Below are positions 42,979 through 54,473 of a stretch of 64,000 nt of DNA, in pieces. The translations under genes were made by a program, and so were the position numbers. Source of the DNA: Hyphococcus sp. (lineage in GTDB: Bacteria; Pseudomonadota; Alphaproteobacteria; Caulobacterales; Parvularculaceae); NCBI GenBank assembly GCA_021604585.1, contig BQJG01000003.1, forward strand, positions 1 through 64,000, in the 5' to 3' direction. The number at the start of each line of letters is the position of its first letter. The stretch's first letter is position 1. Under the pieces are notes generated by a model. That model made no database searches. It was not told where the DNA came from and saw nothing but the letters and a program-made list of their open reading frames with translations.

Positions 42979-44733
42979 ATGCGGAAATGGATTTTAGCGG
43001 CGCTGCCGCTGGCGGCGCTGGCGGCGTGTGCAACGCCCCCTGAATCGGGCGCAAACCGCACGAATTCCAGCGCTAGCAAATCATCGCCCGTCGATGGGCA
43101 GTGTCCGGGCGCCGATGCCTCATCTGCTGTGGTCGTGACAGGCAGCCGCGTTTCAAGGCCGCAATTGTCGGCGCCGTCACCAGTCGCGAGAGTGGACTCT
43201 GAGCAGTTGAACTTAAAAGGCGCTGTTAAGAGCGAGCAATTCTCAAGTGCGTTGCCGCCTGCGAGCGCTTCGCCGCCGCCAGAACCGCAAATCACCGAAC
43301 AATATGAAAAGACCGACCCCAACCCAGTGAAGCTGACCACCGAAGAGCCGGTCTCAACCTTCTCGTCTGACGTTGACACCACCGCCTATTCGGTAATGCG
43401 GCGCTATATCTCCTCGAACAACCAACTGCCGCCATCCGACTCGGTGCGGGTCGAGGAATATGTCAATTATTTCGATTATCAGTATACAGAGCCAAAAAGC
43501 GCCGACGCGCCCTTTGCGCCGACGATTTGGGTGACGCCGTCTCCGTGGAACGCCGGCACGCGGCTTCTGCACATAGGCGTCAAGGGCTACGATCTTAAAC
43601 CCGAAACCACGCCGGATGCGAACATCGTTCTCCTGCTTGATGTGTCGGGCTCGATGCAGGCGGAAAACAAGCTGCCTCTGGTGAAGAAGTCCGTCGAGTT
43701 GCTCGTCGATGAAATGTCGAAAGACGATCGCATCGCCATCGTCGTTTATGCTGGCGCCGCAGGTGTGGTGCTCGAACCGACGCCGGGCAACCGGAAAACC
43801 AAAATCATCGCAGCGCTAAACTGTCTCGAAGCGGGCGGCTCCACCGCTGGCGGCGAAGGCCTCGCGCTGGCTTACAAGTTGGCCGAAGAAAACTTTGCGA
43901 AAGACAAGGTCAACCGCATCATTCTCGCCAGCGACGGCGACTTCAATGTCGGCGTTGTCGATGCGGATTCACTGGAGGATTTCGTCGCCCGCAAGCGCAA
44001 GACCGGGATTTACCTGACCATTCTCGGTTTTGGCGAGGGCAACTATAATGACGTTATCGCGCAAAAACTGGCGCAAGCGGGCAATGGCGCCGCCGCCTAT
44101 ATCGACACGCTGAACGAGGCGCGCAAAGTTTTGGTGCGCGAGTTTCGCTCGACGTTGTTTCCCATCGCCAAGGATCTGAAATTCCAGGTGGAGTTCAACC
44201 CGGCGGTGGTCGCGGAATATCGGTTGATCGGTTATGAAACGCGCCTGCTCAACCGCGAAGACTTTAACAATGACGCCATCGATGCGGGCGATATTGGCTC
44301 CGGCCATACGGTGACAGCGCTTTATGAGCTTGCGCTTGTCGGCTCGACATCGTTGATCGATGATCTGCGTTATCAGCCACGAGAAGTGCCGACAAAAGTC
44401 TCCGATGAATGGGCGTTTGTCCGTTTACGCTATAAATTGCCCGGCGAAGAAACCAGCCGTCTTATTGAGGTGCCGTACACAGGCGTTGATCCGATACTGG
44501 AACCGAACCTGGCGAAAAGGCATGCCCCTGCGCATAAGGATGCAGATTTCGCCGCGGCTGTCGCGGCGTTTGGCCAAAAACTGCAGCGCGCCGGTTATAC
44601 GGACCGCTATTCCTATGACGAGATCATCGCGCTGGCGCAGTCCGCAAAGAGCGACGACCCTTACGGCGACCGCGCCGAGTTCATCAATCTCGTCCGCGCC
44701 GCCGCCAAGATCGATGCCGATCAAAAAGATTAG
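42979..44733 (+). CDS. VWA domain lipoprotein (YfbK type) with a TonB-receptor-plug-like segment
   Basis: 584 residues from the ATG at 42979 (GGGAGAG upstream). Lipobox LAAC in the signal. Residues about 52-83 read [20 protein letters not shown] and [12 protein letters not shown], the start of a TonB-dependent receptor plug. Then an N-terminal vWF-associated domain ([32 protein letters not shown]) and a VWA domain with MIDAS DVSGS at about residue 221 and [12 protein letters not shown]. The C-terminal DUF3520-like part follows. The plug-like region is probably exposed at the cell surface or periplasm; it has no barrel. Confidence 0.88.
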   Translation: MRKWILAALPLAALAACATPPESGANRTNSSASKSSPVDGQCPGADASSAVVVTGSRVSRPQLSAPSPVARVDSEQLNLKGAVKSEQFSSALPPASASPPPEPQITEQYEKTDPNPVKLTTEEPVSTFSSDVDTTAYSVMRRYISSNNQLPPSDSVRVEEYVNYFDYQYTEPKSADAPFAPTIWVTPSPWNAGTRLLHIGVKGYDLKPETTPDANIVLLLDVSGSMQAENKLPLVKKSVELLVDEMSKDDRIAIVVYAGAAGVVLEPTPGNRKTKIIAALNCLEAGGSTAGGEGLALAYKLAEENFAKDKVNRIILASDGDFNVGVVDADSLEDFVARKRKTGIYLTILGFGEGNYNDVIAQKLAQAGNGAAAYIDTLNEARKVLVREFRSTLFPIAKDLKFQVEFNPAVVAEYRLIGYETRLLNREDFNNDAIDAGDIGSGHTVTALYELALVGSTSLIDDLRYQPREVPTKVSDEWAFVRLRYKLPGEETSRLIEVPYTGVDPILEPNLAKRHAPAHKDADFAAAVAAFGQKLQRAGYTDRYSYDEIIALAQSAKSDDPYGDRAEFINLVRAAAKIDADQKD

Positions 44734-44831
44734 GACGGCTAGAGCCTCATTTTCGCCCCATTGCCCGCCACAACTTTCAATCGGGCAATAGGGCGAATTG
44801 CATACGGGGCCAAAAGAAGGGGCGAGAGAGA

Positions 44832-45233
44832 ATGCATTTCCTGAAAATTTCAGCAGCGGCGGTCATCGCCGCAATGACGTTCAGTGTTGGCGACAATAGC
44901 GCAAACGCACAGCAACTATCGGACGCCGATTACGAACTTTGCAGCGTCTATAATGGCGACGATGATTTTGTCGGCTATGACAGCGTCTGTCTTGAGCGCA
45001 CGCGCGCGCAGCTGCGGCGCTATCAGCGGCAATCGGCGAGCAGCGCTTCAAGCTCATCATACTCGGGCGCCTATTATTGCCCATATTACGCCAATGGCGG
45101 ACGCGGCTATCCGGGCACGGTTTATACGGACGGGCGCCCGCCTTCGACCGATCCTTATGGGTCGTTTGATCGCTCCGTGAATGGTGTCCGCTGTATTTCC
45201 CGCCCGAATTACAACAGCGCCGGTTATTACTGA
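44832..45233 (+). CDS. Putative secreted protein, Tyr/Ser-rich C-terminus
   Basis: 133 residues. Signal peptide [20 protein letters not shown] ending before [11 protein letters not shown]. The mature part has four Cys (YELC, SVC, YYC, RC) and a repetitive Tyr/Gly/Ser tail ([20 protein letters not shown]). No family recognised. It ends 77 bp before a strong terminator. Confidence 0.7.
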   Translation: MHFLKISAAAVIAAMTFSVGDNSANAQQLSDADYELCSVYNGDDDFVGYDSVCLERTRAQLRRYQRQSASSASSSSYSGAYYCPYYANGGRGYPGTVYTDGRPPSTDPYGSFDRSVNGVRCISRPNYNSAGYY

Positions 45234-45310
45234 CCTGCGGAACAGAATGCGTTAGCGGCGGCGGCGCTCTCCGTTTCCGGGGCTCTTGCCGCGAGGTCTT
45301 GCCGAACTGT

Positions 45311-45353
45311 AAAAATCCCGGCCCCATGGGGACAACCCATGCCGGGATTTTTT
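45311..45353. terminator. Bidirectional rho-independent terminator
   Basis: AAATCCCGGC at 45313-45322 pairs with GCCGGGATTT at 45341-45350, with an 18-nt loop. The plus strand has six T (45348-45353) and the minus strand five T (complement of the A-run at 45311). It ends transcripts from the secreted-protein gene on the left; the dnaK leader is on the right. Confidence 0.8.
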
Positions 45354-45375
45354 GCCGCGCCAGACCCGCTGACGG

Positions 45376-45404
45376 GTTGCGGGTCCCAAACCCCCTCCTT
45401 ATAT
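45376..45404 (+). promoter_or_regulatory. Possible heat-shock (sigma-32) promoter for dnaK
   Basis: GTTGCGG and CTTATAT are separated by 15 bp. CTTATAT fits the alphaproteobacterial RpoH -10 form, but the -35 only keeps TTG, so this is a weak match. The 340-bp gap between the secreted-protein gene and dnaK otherwise holds only the terminator and a GC-rich leader of unknown role. Confidence 0.35.
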
Positions 45405-45573
45405 CCCGCCAGAACGCGGGGCTTGGCCTGATGACGGGCCGCAGCATCGCATCTGTCAAATGTCACAATAGGGGCGTGTCCGCTTCCGGCGCTTACTCGG
45501 CGCCAATCGTCTGTTGAGGGCCAAAAGGCCGGAAATAACGGGACAAGCTCGCTGAAACGGAGAAGAGACGAAA

Positions 45574-47502
<1,929 letters not shown>

Positions 47503-47520
47503 AGGCGATTGGAATAGCCG

Positions 47521-47559
47521 ATGGGGAATAGAGAAGCAAAAACCTCTGTTCCCCATTTT
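47521..47559 (+). terminator. Hairpin with short T-run between dnaK and dnaJ
   Basis: ATGGGGAATAGAG at 47521-47533 pairs with CTCTGTTCCCCAT at 47544-47556 with one T-G mismatch, followed by TTTT. It could act as an attenuator or mRNA stabiliser that lowers dnaJ relative to dnaK. Only a short T-run, so partial read-through is likely. Confidence 0.55.
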
Positions 47560-47597
47560 GCTATTGCCCGCCGCCTTGAAGGGGCGCGTGAAGTTTT

Positions 47598-48767
47598 ATG
47601 GCGCAAGCATGTTACTACGAAGTTTTAGGCATTGAACGCGGCGCTGACGGCGCAGCGATCAAATCGGCGTTCCGCAAGCGCGCCATGCAATACCATCCGG
47701 ACCGCAACGCCGATAATCCGGAGGCGGAGAAAAAATTCAAAGAGCTCGGCGAAGCCTATGAAGTGCTTTCCGATGAGCAAAAACGCGCCGCCTATGACCG
47801 CTTCGGGCACGCAGCCTTCCAGAATGGCGGAGGCCCTGGCGGGATGGGCGGTTTTGGCGGCGCTCGCGGGTTTGCTGGTGGGGCGGGCGCGGCAGGATTT
47901 TCCGACATCTTCGACGAGATTTTCGGCGAGTTCATGGGCGGCCAGCGCGGCGGACGCCGGGCCGGGCCCGGGCGCGGCGCCGATTTAAAATACAATCTCG
48001 AAATCAACCTGGGCGACGCGTTTCGCGGCAAGAAAACAGAAATCAAGGTGCCGGGTTCCGTCTCTTGCGAGACCTGTGAAGGCTCCGGCGCCAAACCAGG
48101 CTCCGGTCCGGCCCAGTGCGGCACCTGTAAGGGCGTTGGCCGCGTGCGTGTGCAGCAAGGTTTTTTCACCATCGAACGCTCCTGTCCGCATTGCAATGGC
48201 GAAGGCCGGGTGATTGCTGATCCGTGTACGGATTGTAGTGGCCAGGGCCGGGTCCGGCGCGAGCGCACGCTTTCCGTTGATATTCCGGCCGGCATTGAGG
48301 ACGGCACGCGCATTCGTCTTTCGGGCGAGGGCGAGGCCGGTCCGCGCGGCGGGCCCGAGGGTGATCTTTATATCTTCGTGCATGTCGCCGAACATGATCT
48401 GTTCGAGCGCGACGGGCCGGATTTGTTTTCGGTGATGCCGATCCCCATGACCACGGCGGCGCTGGGTGGTGAATTTGAAACACCCACGATCGATGGCGGG
48501 CGGGTTAAAATCTCCGTCCCCGAAGGGTCGCAAACCGGCAAACGCTTCCGGGTGAAATCCAAAGGCATGTCGGTGTTGAACAAACAGGGGCGCGGCGATC
48601 TTTATGTCGAGATCCAGGTGGAAACGCCCACGGGCCTCACCGCAGAACAAAAATCCCTGCTGCGCCAGTTCTGTGAATCCGGCGGCGGCGAGGCGTCATG
48701 CCCGCAATCGCGCGGCTTCCTCGACCGCGCCAAAGCGTTCTGGGAGAACGTGACCGACGGGCGGTAG
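47598..48767 (+). CDS. dnaJ: Chaperone DnaJ (Hsp40)
   Basis: 389 residues. J domain with YHPDRN at about residues 36-41, then a Gly-rich linker ([19 protein letters not shown]). Four CxxCxGxG zinc repeats: [32 protein letters not shown]. The C-terminal substrate-binding domain ends the protein. Stimulates DnaK ATPase. Confidence 0.97.
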   Translation: MAQACYYEVLGIERGADGAAIKSAFRKRAMQYHPDRNADNPEAEKKFKELGEAYEVLSDEQKRAAYDRFGHAAFQNGGGPGGMGGFGGARGFAGGAGAAGFSDIFDEIFGEFMGGQRGGRRAGPGRGADLKYNLEINLGDAFRGKKTEIKVPGSVSCETCEGSGAKPGSGPAQCGTCKGVGRVRVQQGFFTIERSCPHCNGEGRVIADPCTDCSGQGRVRRERTLSVDIPAGIEDGTRIRLSGEGEAGPRGGPEGDLYIFVHVAEHDLFERDGPDLFSVMPIPMTTAALGGEFETPTIDGGRVKISVPEGSQTGKRFRVKSKGMSVLNKQGRGDLYVEIQVETPTGLTAEQKSLLRQFCESGGGEASCPQSRGFLDRAKAFWENVTDGR

Positions 48768-48771
48768 GTGA

Positions 48772-49257
48772 TCATGCGGCGCCGACGACCTTGGCCGTTA
48801 GGTCTTGGATCGTCACCAGCCCATAAAAATAGGCAAGAATAAATAGCCAGCCGACGACTAATCCGGCCGTGAAAAGAATGTAACTAGTCCAAGCAAGGAA
48901 CAACGACAGCCCTTGCCCTGTCGGACTCGGATACTCCTCTATACCTTTCAGATGCAGTCTCCAGCCGTGTAGTTTTTGCCAGATGGACAAAAATCCAGAT
49001 AGGACGCCTAAAAACCCGAAGGTCGACGTGCCTGCGCCAAAGAGCGGCACAATATAGATCAGAATGGCTGCAATCGCATTGCCTTCCTCTGCGCGTGATG
49101 TGAATGCGAGCGCAGCAAATAATATACTCTGGAAGGTTAGGGTGTAAGTGACGCGATGGTCGATCAGATTATCTTCTCGCTCAATCTGTTTAACGACTCG
49201 TTCATATAGCTCGCCCCTATCTTGCTCGTTAAGCGTGATGGCTTTGTTTTTGGCCAT
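48772..49257 (-). CDS. Membrane protein of unknown function
   Basis: 161 residues from the ATG at 49257 (strong GGGGGAGC). Begins with a charged helix (NEQDRGELYERVVKQIERED), then a hydrophobic stretch TFQSILFAALAF, AIAAILIYIVPLFGAGTSTF and a long C-terminal membrane region GLSLFLAWTSYILFTAGLVV. Four segments with both charged ends likely cytoplasmic. It resembles small-helix membrane proteins seen near signalling genes, but I cannot name a family. Convergent with dnaJ. Confidence 0.72.
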   Translation of the reverse strand: MAKNKAITLNEQDRGELYERVVKQIEREDNLIDHRVTYTLTFQSILFAALAFTSRAEEGNAIAAILIYIVPLFGAGTSTFGFLGVLSGFLSIWQKLHGWRLHLKGIEEYPSPTGQGLSLFLAWTSYILFTAGLVVGWLFILAYFYGLVTIQDLTAKVVGAA

Positions 49258-49476
49258 GCTCCCCCCGAATCCAGTGTTGAAACGCGCTCCGAACCCGCGC
49301 CAGCAGACAATCTGCGGTATTGCATTATTGCGCGCAAGACCGGCGGGTAACACTTTGGCGGGCAATGCCTGTTTTAGGAGGCAGCGATGAAGAATGGCGA
49401 AGACTGCATCAGCAATGTATAGCTTGCAGAACGGCACGGGCGAGGGCCCGACGCCAAGGAAAAGGATTTCCTAATT

Positions 49477-50448
49477 GTGACTGAACCGTTGCCATCTTTT
49501 GCGTGGTTGGTTGATGTAGGCGGCACGAGAATACGCATCGCGAAAGTAGTTGATGGCGCGATAGTCGACACTCGCAGCCATTTAACTGGTGATTATAAAG
49601 AGCTCGGCAACGCCTTGCGCGCGTGCTTTGAAAGCGGGGATCACGCCAACGCTGATATATTTATCGGTGCGGCCGGGCCGGTGCGCAACGGTGCCGTGTG
49701 GTTGACCAACAAGGATTTTGTGGTCGATTCAGCTGTGCTCGCAGAACAGTTTCCCGGTAAGAAAATCCATCTTCTGAATGACGTTGAGGCGGTTGCATAT
49801 GGTGTGTTCGATCCGCCGCCAGCAGTGGCCAGGGCGTTGCGGGAGGGAGAAGCAAGTCCCGGCGCCGCCAAGCTTGCGATCGTGCCGGGAACCGGGTTGG
49901 GGGCCGCCGTAGTGCTGTCCCGTCCGGGGCCCTTCGTTCTGCCGACAGAGTTCGGACAGCTTACAGCGGCGCCGGCAAAGTCGGAGCATCTTCCTTTGTT
50001 TGATGCGCTCATCAAGCGATATGGACGCTTGCCTTCGGAGTTCCTGGTGTCGGGGCCAGGCCTGTTGCGGATCTACCATGCTTTGTCAGAGTTGGATGGC
50101 TTGGGGTCTTCGTCGCATGATGCATTGACGACTTATGAACTGTTTGATCATGCGCGGCTGGGCGATGATCCTATCGCTCAACGGACCATCGATATTTTTT
50201 CCAGCCTGCTTGGTTCAACTTGCGGCGATGGTGCGCTTGCGAACAATGCCAGCGGTGGCGTCTATCTGGCCGGCTCGCTAATGAATGCGTTTAAGGATTT
50301 GATTGCTTCGGACGAATTTGTGTCCGCGTTCGAGCAAAAGGGGTTGATCTCGCACTTTGTGAAACCGATTCCTGTATACTTGCTGACCTTTGAGGAGCCT
50401 GTACTTGAAGGACTTCTTGCGTATGCAGCGCGTACGTCGGAGTTCTGA
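49477..50448 (+). CDS. glk: Glucokinase (Glk family)
   Basis: 323 residues from GTG 49477 with AAGGA upstream. LVDVGGTRIRIAKV (ATP phosphate-binding), HLLNDVEAVAYGV (catalytic Asp), VPGTGLGAA and TEFGQLTAA cover the kinase core. The usual His after the GxG motif is Gln here (EFGQ where relatives have GH), so sugar preference could differ. Phosphorylates glucose for entry into glycolysis or Entner-Doudoroff. Confidence 0.85.
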   Translation: MTEPLPSFAWLVDVGGTRIRIAKVVDGAIVDTRSHLTGDYKELGNALRACFESGDHANADIFIGAAGPVRNGAVWLTNKDFVVDSAVLAEQFPGKKIHLLNDVEAVAYGVFDPPPAVARALREGEASPGAAKLAIVPGTGLGAAVVLSRPGPFVLPTEFGQLTAAPAKSEHLPLFDALIKRYGRLPSEFLVSGPGLLRIYHALSELDGLGSSSHDALTTYELFDHARLGDDPIAQRTIDIFSSLLGSTCGDGALANNASGGVYLAGSLMNAFKDLIASDEFVSAFEQKGLISHFVKPIPVYLLTFEEPVLEGLLAYAARTSEF

Positions 50449-50461
50449 AGCGGCGATTTTC

Positions 50462-51721
50462 TTATGGAGCCTCGCCCTCCACCTCCTCAAACCTGTCCGC
50501 GCTCGCCAGCTTCGGAAACAGCTTGAACCAGGACGCAGCGGCGATCAGCGACACGCAGCCGCCGAGAATGACGGCGCCGACGGGCCCTAAAAACCGCGCC
50601 GCGACGCCGCTCTCAAACTCACCAAGCTCATTCGACGCAGCGATGAAGATGAACGAAACGGACGAAACGCGTCCGCGCATGCCGTCCGGCGTTGCGTGCT
50701 GAACAATCGACATGCGGATAAACATCGACACCATGTCAGCGGCGCCGGTGACCGCGAGCATCGCCATCGACAGCCAGAAGAGTTCTGAAAACGCAAAGCC
50801 AAGCATGGCGAGTCCATAGATGGCGATGGCGCCAAGCAGCCACGGCCCCACCCGCCGCTCGAGCGGATTGGCCGCCAGCACAAAGGCGATGATCGCGGCG
50901 CCGAAAGCCGGCGCGGCGCGCAACAGGCCCAACCCTTCGCTGCCCACATGCAAAATATCGCGTGCAAAGACAGGCAGAAGGGCCGTCACCCCGCCAAAAA
51001 ACACCACCACCAGATCGAGCGAGATCGAGCCCAAAACCAGCTTGTTGTCGCGCACATAGCGCAGCCCGTCGAAGATCATGGATAGTCCGCGCACATTGCG
51101 CACCGGCTGATGGGTGGGCGTTCGCGCAGTGGCGAAAAAGAAAACGCCAATTGCCGTGAAACCCGCCGCCGTTGCGTAAACGAGCGGCGCACCGCCGATA
51201 AATAAAAACCCGCCAATCGCCGGGCCGATCATCGCCGCGCCCTGAAATCCTAGTGAGTTCCACGCAATCGCGGCAGGGAGTTCGTTGCGCGGGATAAGCG
51301 TCGGGTAAAGCGCGTTGGACGCCGCCGGGGTGAACGAGCTGACCGCGCCGTTCAAAAACGCCGCGCAAAAAATCGCGGGAATGGCGATATGGGCGGGCGT
51401 GAAACTTGCGGCGTATAAGCCGGCGATCACAAAGAACCGCAGCACGTTCGACCAGACCAGAATCAGTTTGCGATTAAACCGGTCCGCCGCCTGACCGCCG
51501 GGCAGGGACAAGAGCAGGATCGGCAGGAACTGCGTCAGCCCGACAAGGCCGAGCATGAACGCGCTTTCCTCAATCGAGCGCGTCAGGCGCGAGAGATCGT
51601 AAACCTGCCAGCCAATGGCGATCGCCACCATCTGCCGCTCGGCGCTGATCAGCTGCCGGGCGATCCAGTAATGGCGATAGGCTTGGTGACGGAAGATCGT
51701 CAGGGAGGGGACGCGGCGCAT
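50462..51721 (-). CDS. MFS transporter (EntS/enterobactin-exporter-like)
   Basis: 419 residues, about 12 membrane segments. IARQLISAERQMVAIAIGWQ, PLLLLSLPGGQAADRFNRKL and the MFS signature GGQAADRFNRK match the EntS/TsgA-like group that exports siderophores or drugs. No siderophore genes nearby. Substrate unknown. Confidence 0.85.
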   Translation of the reverse strand: MRRVPSLTIFRHQAYRHYWIARQLISAERQMVAIAIGWQVYDLSRLTRSIEESAFMLGLVGLTQFLPILLLSLPGGQAADRFNRKLILVWSNVLRFFVIAGLYAASFTPAHIAIPAIFCAAFLNGAVSSFTPAASNALYPTLIPRNELPAAIAWNSLGFQGAAMIGPAIGGFLFIGGAPLVYATAAGFTAIGVFFFATARTPTHQPVRNVRGLSMIFDGLRYVRDNKLVLGSISLDLVVVFFGGVTALLPVFARDILHVGSEGLGLLRAAPAFGAAIIAFVLAANPLERRVGPWLLGAIAIYGLAMLGFAFSELFWLSMAMLAVTGAADMVSMFIRMSIVQHATPDGMRGRVSSVSFIFIAASNELGEFESGVAARFLGPVGAVILGGCVSLIAAASWFKLFPKLASADRFEEVEGEAP

Positions 51722-51840
51722 ATTGCGCGCAACCTAGGCCGCACCGATTTATGCGCAACTGATAAATCATCATTTCACCATGGCTTGATCTTCCCGGGCG
51801 GCGCTGCGAGGCTCCGTGCGAATTTCTGAAGGGGATGGAC

Positions 51841-52536
51841 ATGTCGTTGAAAGTCATCGGCGCCGGATTGGGCCGTACGGGAACCGCATCGCTGAAAGTC
51901 GCGCTGGAAACGCTTGGTTTCGGCAAGTGTCACCACATGAGCGAAGTGTTCGGATCGCCGCAGCAGGTCGATTTGTGGACGAAAGCTGCCGACGGGGCGC
52001 CCGACTGGCCGGCGACCTTTGATGGCTATGGCGCAGCGGTGGATTTTCCGACGGCGGCCTTCTGGCGTGAATTGGCGGCGTTTTATCCGGATGCGAAAAT
52101 CATCCTCTCCGTCCGCGACGCAGAAAAATGGTGGCAATCGACGCAAGAAACCATCCTCAGCCCGCTTGCGGTGAAATCGATGCCGGGCATGCCCTTTGGA
52201 CCTGTGGTGAAGAATGTGGTGTGGCGGTTTTTCGACAATGAAATACACGACCATGATCACCTGACCGCCGCCTTTAATCGCCATACAGAAGAAGTGAAAA
52301 AGGCGATTCCGAAAGAGCGCCTGCTCGTGTTTGAAGCGAAAGACGGCTGGGCGCCGCTCTGTGAATTTCTGGGCAAAGATATCCCGAGCGAGGCTTATCC
52401 GCGGGTAAACTCCAAGGAAGAAATGCGGCCGATGATGGAGGCCATGGCGGCGCAGTTTGAAGCAGGCCTCAGCGCAGAAGAGCTGAACAAAATGAACCAG
52501 ACGGTTCGCGACACGGTGCATGGCCGCAAATCCTGA
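51841..52536 (+). CDS. Sulfotransferase family protein
   Basis: 231 residues from the ATG at 51841. GAAGGGG lies 6 bp before it, but touches the alternative ATG at 51835. The PAPS-binding loop LGRTGTASLKVALETLGF and a second signature, LSVRDAEKWWQST, fit cytosolic sulfotransferases that sulfate small hydroxyl compounds. KWW-like substrate pocket, ending GKDIPSEAYPRVNSKEEM. Substrate unknown. Confidence 0.85.
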   Translation: MSLKVIGAGLGRTGTASLKVALETLGFGKCHHMSEVFGSPQQVDLWTKAADGAPDWPATFDGYGAAVDFPTAAFWRELAAFYPDAKIILSVRDAEKWWQSTQETILSPLAVKSMPGMPFGPVVKNVVWRFFDNEIHDHDHLTAAFNRHTEEVKKAIPKERLLVFEAKDGWAPLCEFLGKDIPSEAYPRVNSKEEMRPMMEAMAAQFEAGLSAEELNKMNQTVRDTVHGRKS

Positions 52537-52666
52537 ATGCGCGGTGATGCTGACGCATATTATCGCCGTTGCAAAATCGCGGTTTTGAAAATGGCGCGGT
52601 GTTTGGCGGCTATGGGATGGGCGACTTCAACCAGTTCCTACATCTCGATCTGCAAATGGAGATGAC

Positions 52667-53014
52667 ATGACCAAAGACATTCTATTTCTGCTGGCGCCCG
52701 GCTTTGAAGCGAATGGTCGCCGCGAGTTCTGCCCTGAATGCGCAGAAATGTGGGGTGTACTGAGTTATTTTCCAGCGATCAAGGAAGCGCTCGACATTCG
52801 TTATGAGCCGCTTTCCCATCCGCGCGCCGGGCTGACGGCGCTGCTGGGCGACGGCGAGTGGAACTGTCCGACCTTGGTGTTGACGGAAGGCGTCGACGCC
52901 GGACCGCACGCAAAGGTCAAAACCGCAAACGGCGCGCGGTTTCTCGACAACGCCCGCGACATTGCGAAATATTTCGCTCATCGCTATGGAACCCCATTCC
53001 CGCGTGGCAGCTAA
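52667..53014 (+). CDS. DUF3088 protein (thioredoxin-fold-like)
   Basis: 115 residues. ILFLLAPGFEANGRREFCPE with CPECAEMWG, where the CxxC is placed near the start of the fold, and a later CPTLVLTEG. Family of unknown function. 23 bp upstream of dapB, so possibly co-transcribed. DUF number by pattern recall. Confidence 0.8.
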   Translation: MTKDILFLLAPGFEANGRREFCPECAEMWGVLSYFPAIKEALDIRYEPLSHPRAGLTALLGDGEWNCPTLVLTEGVDAGPHAKVKTANGARFLDNARDIAKYFAHRYGTPFPRGS

Positions 53015-53037
53015 GCCGCACCAAAGGAGCCGTTTCA

Positions 53038-53844
53038 GTGGCCAGTAAAACATCCATTCTTGTCGCCGGCGCCGGCGGGCGCATGGGCCGGGCGGTGGTC
53101 GCGGAGATCCTGAAAACCCCGGGCGCGACGCTGGCGGGCGGTTTTGAGCGTCCCGGCGGGCTGGATATTGGTAAAGACATCGGCATCCTCGCCGGCCTTG
53201 ATGCGCTGGGGCTGACGGTCGAAGACGCGCCGTCAAAGGGATTGAGTCACGCGGGGGCATTGATCGATTTCACCGCGCCCAAGGCCTCGGTTGAGAACGC
53301 CCGCGCGGCCGCGGAAAAGGGCGTCGCCCATGTGATTGGCACCACCGGATTGTCGGCGTCCGAAGAGGCCGCCATTACGGAGGCCGCGAAGACCATCCCC
53401 ATCGTCAAATCCGGCAATATGAGCGTCGGCGTTAATGTGCTGATGGCGCTGGTGGAGGCGGGCGCGAAGGCGCTGTCAGATGATTACGATATCGAAATCT
53501 TCGAGGCCCACCATAGGGCAAAGGCCGACGCGCCGTCGGGCACGGCCTTGATGCTGGGCGCGGCGGCTGCGCGCGGGCGCGGGGTTGATCTCGCCGGCAA
53601 ACGCGCCTCGGGCGAGCGCTCGGGGCGACGCAAAACCGGCGATATCGGCTTTTCGGTTTCCCGTGGCGGCGGCATTGTCGGCGACCATCGCGTGACTTTT
53701 GCGGGCGCGCAGGAAGTCATCACGCTTTCTCATTCAGCCATCGACCGGGGCCTTTTCGCCAAGGGCGCCGTGGCGGCGGCGCGCTGGGCCATGGGCAAAC
53801 CGCCAGGTCTTTATTCCATGCGCGACGTGCTCGGTCTCAACTAG
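53038..53844 (+). CDS. dapB: 4-hydroxy-tetrahydrodipicolinate reductase
   Basis: 268 residues from GTG 53038 (AAAGGAGCC upstream). NAD(P)H loop VAGAGGRMGRAVVAEIL, ALIDFTAPKA, HVIGTTGLS, KSGNMSVGVNVLMALVEAGA and EIFEAHHRAKADAPSGTALM with the catalytic His-His-Lys. Lysine and diaminopimelate synthesis. The longer frame reported from 52858 overlaps the DUF3088 gene and is not used. Confidence 0.95.
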   Translation: MASKTSILVAGAGGRMGRAVVAEILKTPGATLAGGFERPGGLDIGKDIGILAGLDALGLTVEDAPSKGLSHAGALIDFTAPKASVENARAAAEKGVAHVIGTTGLSASEEAAITEAAKTIPIVKSGNMSVGVNVLMALVEAGAKALSDDYDIEIFEAHHRAKADAPSGTALMLGAAAARGRGVDLAGKRASGERSGRRKTGDIGFSVSRGGGIVGDHRVTFAGAQEVITLSHSAIDRGLFAKGAVAAARWAMGKPPGLYSMRDVLGLN

Positions 53845-53935
53845 GCGTCTTGGTTAAAGCTGCAATTCGAACAATCGCCTAGATCATACTGAAACCAAGC
53901 GCCGCCAAAGTAGGGCCTCATTGAAGGGGCCTTGC

Positions 53936-54460
53936 ATGCGTACGGAAATTCTCGCTGCTGCTGGAATTGTCGCCGCCGCCATTGTCGGCGTGCGCGCCAT
54001 AGATGCGCGCCAGGAAGCGGCAGGGGAAGCCCCGTCCGCCGCGCCGGAACTGACGCTCGCGTCTGCGCAAGCCGCACCTTCCGGCTGGGGCGATGAAGTG
54101 CGCATTAGCGCCTCGCCTGACCGGCAATATTACGTGAATGCAGAGGTCAACCGCCGCTCGGCCCGGTTTCTGGTCGACACCGGTGCGAGCTATGTGGCCT
54201 TGCGCGATTCCGATGCGCGCAACGCCGGCATCTATACATCGTATGCGGATTATAAATATCCGGTGCACACGGCCAATGGCGAAACCAAAGCCGCTTTTGT
54301 CACCATTGAAGAAATCGAAATCGAAGGACTTCGCCTTGAAGGCGTCAAAGCCTTCATCCTCCAGGACGAACAGCTTGCGGTGAACCTGTTGGGCATGAGC
54401 TTTCTCTCGCGTCTTGAAAGCGTCGAAGCCCGTAAAGGCGAGTTGGTGCTGCGCGGCTGA
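53936..54460 (+). CDS. Retropepsin-like clan AA aspartic protease (TIGR02281 type)
   Basis: 174 residues from the ATG at 53936 (AAGGGGC upstream). N-terminal signal/anchor (TEILAAAGIVAAAIVGVRAI). One catalytic half with LVDTGASYVALR, and DARNAGIYT plus GMSFLSRLE later, as in bacterial retropepsin-like proteins, which need dimerisation. The ORF from TTG 53921 adds 5 residues. Role in alphaproteobacteria is envelope-linked but not established here. Confidence 0.88.
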   Translation: MRTEILAAAGIVAAAIVGVRAIDARQEAAGEAPSAAPELTLASAQAAPSGWGDEVRISASPDRQYYVNAEVNRRSARFLVDTGASYVALRDSDARNAGIYTSYADYKYPVHTANGETKAAFVTIEEIEIEGLRLEGVKAFILQDEQLAVNLLGMSFLSRLESVEARKGELVLRG

Positions 54461-54473
54461 ACAACCCCGTTCG

